Positions 63,003 to 64,000 of a stretch of DNA of 64,000 bases are shown piece by piece; within the stretch, counting starts at the first letter, position 1; the number at the start of each line of letters is the position of its first letter. The notes beneath the pieces were generated by a model. That model was not told the origin of the DNA and did no database searches. It saw only the letters and a program-made list of their open reading frames with translations. Source of the DNA: Symbiodinium natans. Its lineage: Eukaryota; Sar; Dinophyceae; Suessiales; Symbiodiniaceae. The translations under genes were made by a program, and so were the position numbers. The stretch covers positions 186,001 to 250,000 of the forward strand of contig CAJNDS010002747.1 of NCBI GenBank assembly GCA_905221605.1, read 5' to 3'.

Positions 63003-64000
63003 ATGGACCGGCTGCTGGACTACGACAGCCCCCCCGGGGCTGAAGTGGTGACGATCCCCGATGATGATGCCCACAGCGGGGGGGGCCATGTGGGGGGTGA
63101 AAACGGGGCTGAACTTCGAACAAGTCGAACGCATGAATGCCCCCCCGGGCAGGCGGATCCTCGAGCGGATGAGAGAGTGAACAGTTCTGTGCATGTTCAC
63201 AGTTCAGCTCATGTGCCTGTACATGCCACGCATTCTGAACACGGGGGGCCTACGAACGTGACCCATACAGCGCCGAACAAGGAGGGGATGGGACCCCCCG
63301 AAGACCACCAAGCGCGTGCAGCGGCAGCGGCACTCCTGGCTGCTCAGTCCTGCCTGCCCGTCAAGCCGAGTAGTGGGGTGCGGGATATCTTGCGCAAGAG
63401 CATGGAAACTAAGAGCATGGCGAAAGAGCACGATGATAGCAGATCCAGAGCGAACAGCCCTGAAAAGCGGGCACGCACGACCCGAGCCGACCACACTGAT
63501 AGAGCTGCAGGCGAACCTTTTGATGAAATCATGGGGGGTTCTCTGCCATGTTTTGGGGTTGGGGCCTTGAGGGATGGTGGGGAGGGAGGGGGGGACGTGG
63601 AAGTTCGAACGCCGAAGCCCCCCGGGCTTATGGAGGGACATGTTGGAACGCACACTAGGCCCGACTCGTATCAACCCCCCTTCTTTCATGGGGCCCAGCA
63701 TGCCCCGACACGCGTACATAACGAAGGATTGAATGCCTCGAGAACTGCTCCCAACAACACCATCCCAGTGTATCCCATGGACGTGGGCGAACGACCTGTG
63801 TGGCTAGAAGACCTGAGCACACAGATACAAAATATCAACCACAAACAAGATGCGGTACTCCAACAAATGGGGGCCAACACGCAAGACCTCAAAGCTCTGG
63901 GAAAACAGGTACAGTCTCTCCGCACGGGAGTGCATGCACATGAGAGTAGGCTACATACTGCTGAGGACAAAATTGCAGCCCTGGAACGCAGGATGGCAGA
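63003..64000 (+). CDS. intronless ORF, partial (runs off window); retroelement-like N-terminus
   Basis: Open from 62802 with the first ATG at 63003 (MDRLLDYDSPPGAEVVTIPD) and no stop to the window edge: 332 codons visible. It is disordered, His/Asp/Gly/Pro-rich at first. A basic block follows (VRDILRKSMETKSMAKEHDD; RANSPEKRARTTRAD), and from about residue 265 a likely coiled coil: VWLEDLSTQIQNINHKQDAV, then LKALGKQVQSLRTGVHAHES and ERRMA. This plan (disordered lead, coiled coil) fits the N-terminus of LINE-type ORFs seen in dinoflagellates, but no RNA-binding, endonuclease or RT domain is inside the window. The spliced-leader relic 160 bp upstream and lack of introns support origin from a reverse-transcribed mRNA. 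Minus-strand frames over the same region are shadows. Confidence 0.7.
   Translation, partial: MDRLLDYDSPPGAEVVTIPDDDAHSGGGHVGGENGAELRTSRTHECPPGQADPRADERVNSSVHVHSSAHVPVHATHSEHGGPTNVTHTAPNKEGMGPPEDHQARAAAAALLAAQSCLPVKPSSGVRDILRKSMETKSMAKEHDDSRSRANSPEKRARTTRADHTDRAAGEPFDEIMGGSLPCFGVGALRDGGEGGGDVEVRTPKPPGLMEGHVGTHTRPDSYQPPFFHGAQHAPTRVHNEGLNASRTAPNNTIPVYPMDVGERPVWLEDLSTQIQNINHKQDAVLQQMGANTQDLKALGKQVQSLRTGVHAHESRLHTAEDKIAALERRMA

Overview
The window looks like nuclear DNA of a photosynthetic dinoflagellate (Symbiodiniaceae or Polarella-like; genus not resolvable from sequence alone). Independent signs agree. (i) A tandem relic of the dinoflagellate spliced leader lies at 62810-62844, just upstream of a long intronless reading frame. 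(ii) A membrane protein at 14893-15675 has a signal segment followed by an FVAP motif, typical of peridinin-plastid targeting. (iii) The introns include GC-AG types with a G after the acceptor. (iv) A Kelch / Ser-Thr-rich / GPS-like surface protein is present. (v) A transporter gene occurs in a same-strand tandem array. TTTAGGG (telomere-type) tracts are scattered in both orientations through the single-copy-like DNA, so they are interstitial and not a chromosome end.

Layout. 1-19.5 kb: gene-poor DNA with many TTTAGGG/CCCTAAA tracts, microsatellites, small MITEs and several short exon-like islands; the only convincing complete gene is the FVAP protein. 20.2-41.4 kb: three tandem copies of a BCCT-family transporter (period about 3.9 kb). 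Copy 1 is intact (five exons, about 809 aa as modelled). Copy 2 has two frameshifts plus a G-tract frame change. Copy 3 shares one frameshift with copy 2 and is split in its first exon by a 9.5-kb insertion (28064-37570) with inverted terminal repeats, made of AT-rich and polypyrimidine repeat arrays. 41.4-46.1 kb: exon-like islands, a degraded mitochondrial-carrier-like gene, a 100-bp MITE and telomere-type tracts. 46.13-55.89 kb: a second large element (9.76 kb) with perfect 27-bp inverted ends that share the core GGGTCTATTT with the first. It holds about 5.3 kb of a ~231-bp satellite in two opposed orientations, a 253-codon reading frame between 250-bp inverted arms, and eight copies of a 310-bp palindrome-rich satellite that looks derived from those arms. 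56.0-59.4 kb: the Kelch/GPS-like gene. 61.8-62.5 kb: a likely two-exon gene fragment around a TTTGGGG tract. 62.8-64.0 kb: spliced-leader relic and a reading frame running off the right edge, which reads like the N-terminal part of a retroelement or retroposed gene.

The known functions are solute transport (BCCT, possibly betaine/choline/DMSP), a plastid membrane protein of unknown role and a cell-surface protein. Most of the window is repeat-driven structure. The most unusual parts are the two ~9.5-kb inverted-repeat-bounded elements with no recognisable transposase. Exon boundaries are by-eye models; several frame breaks could be assembly errors in homopolymers and need read or transcript support.
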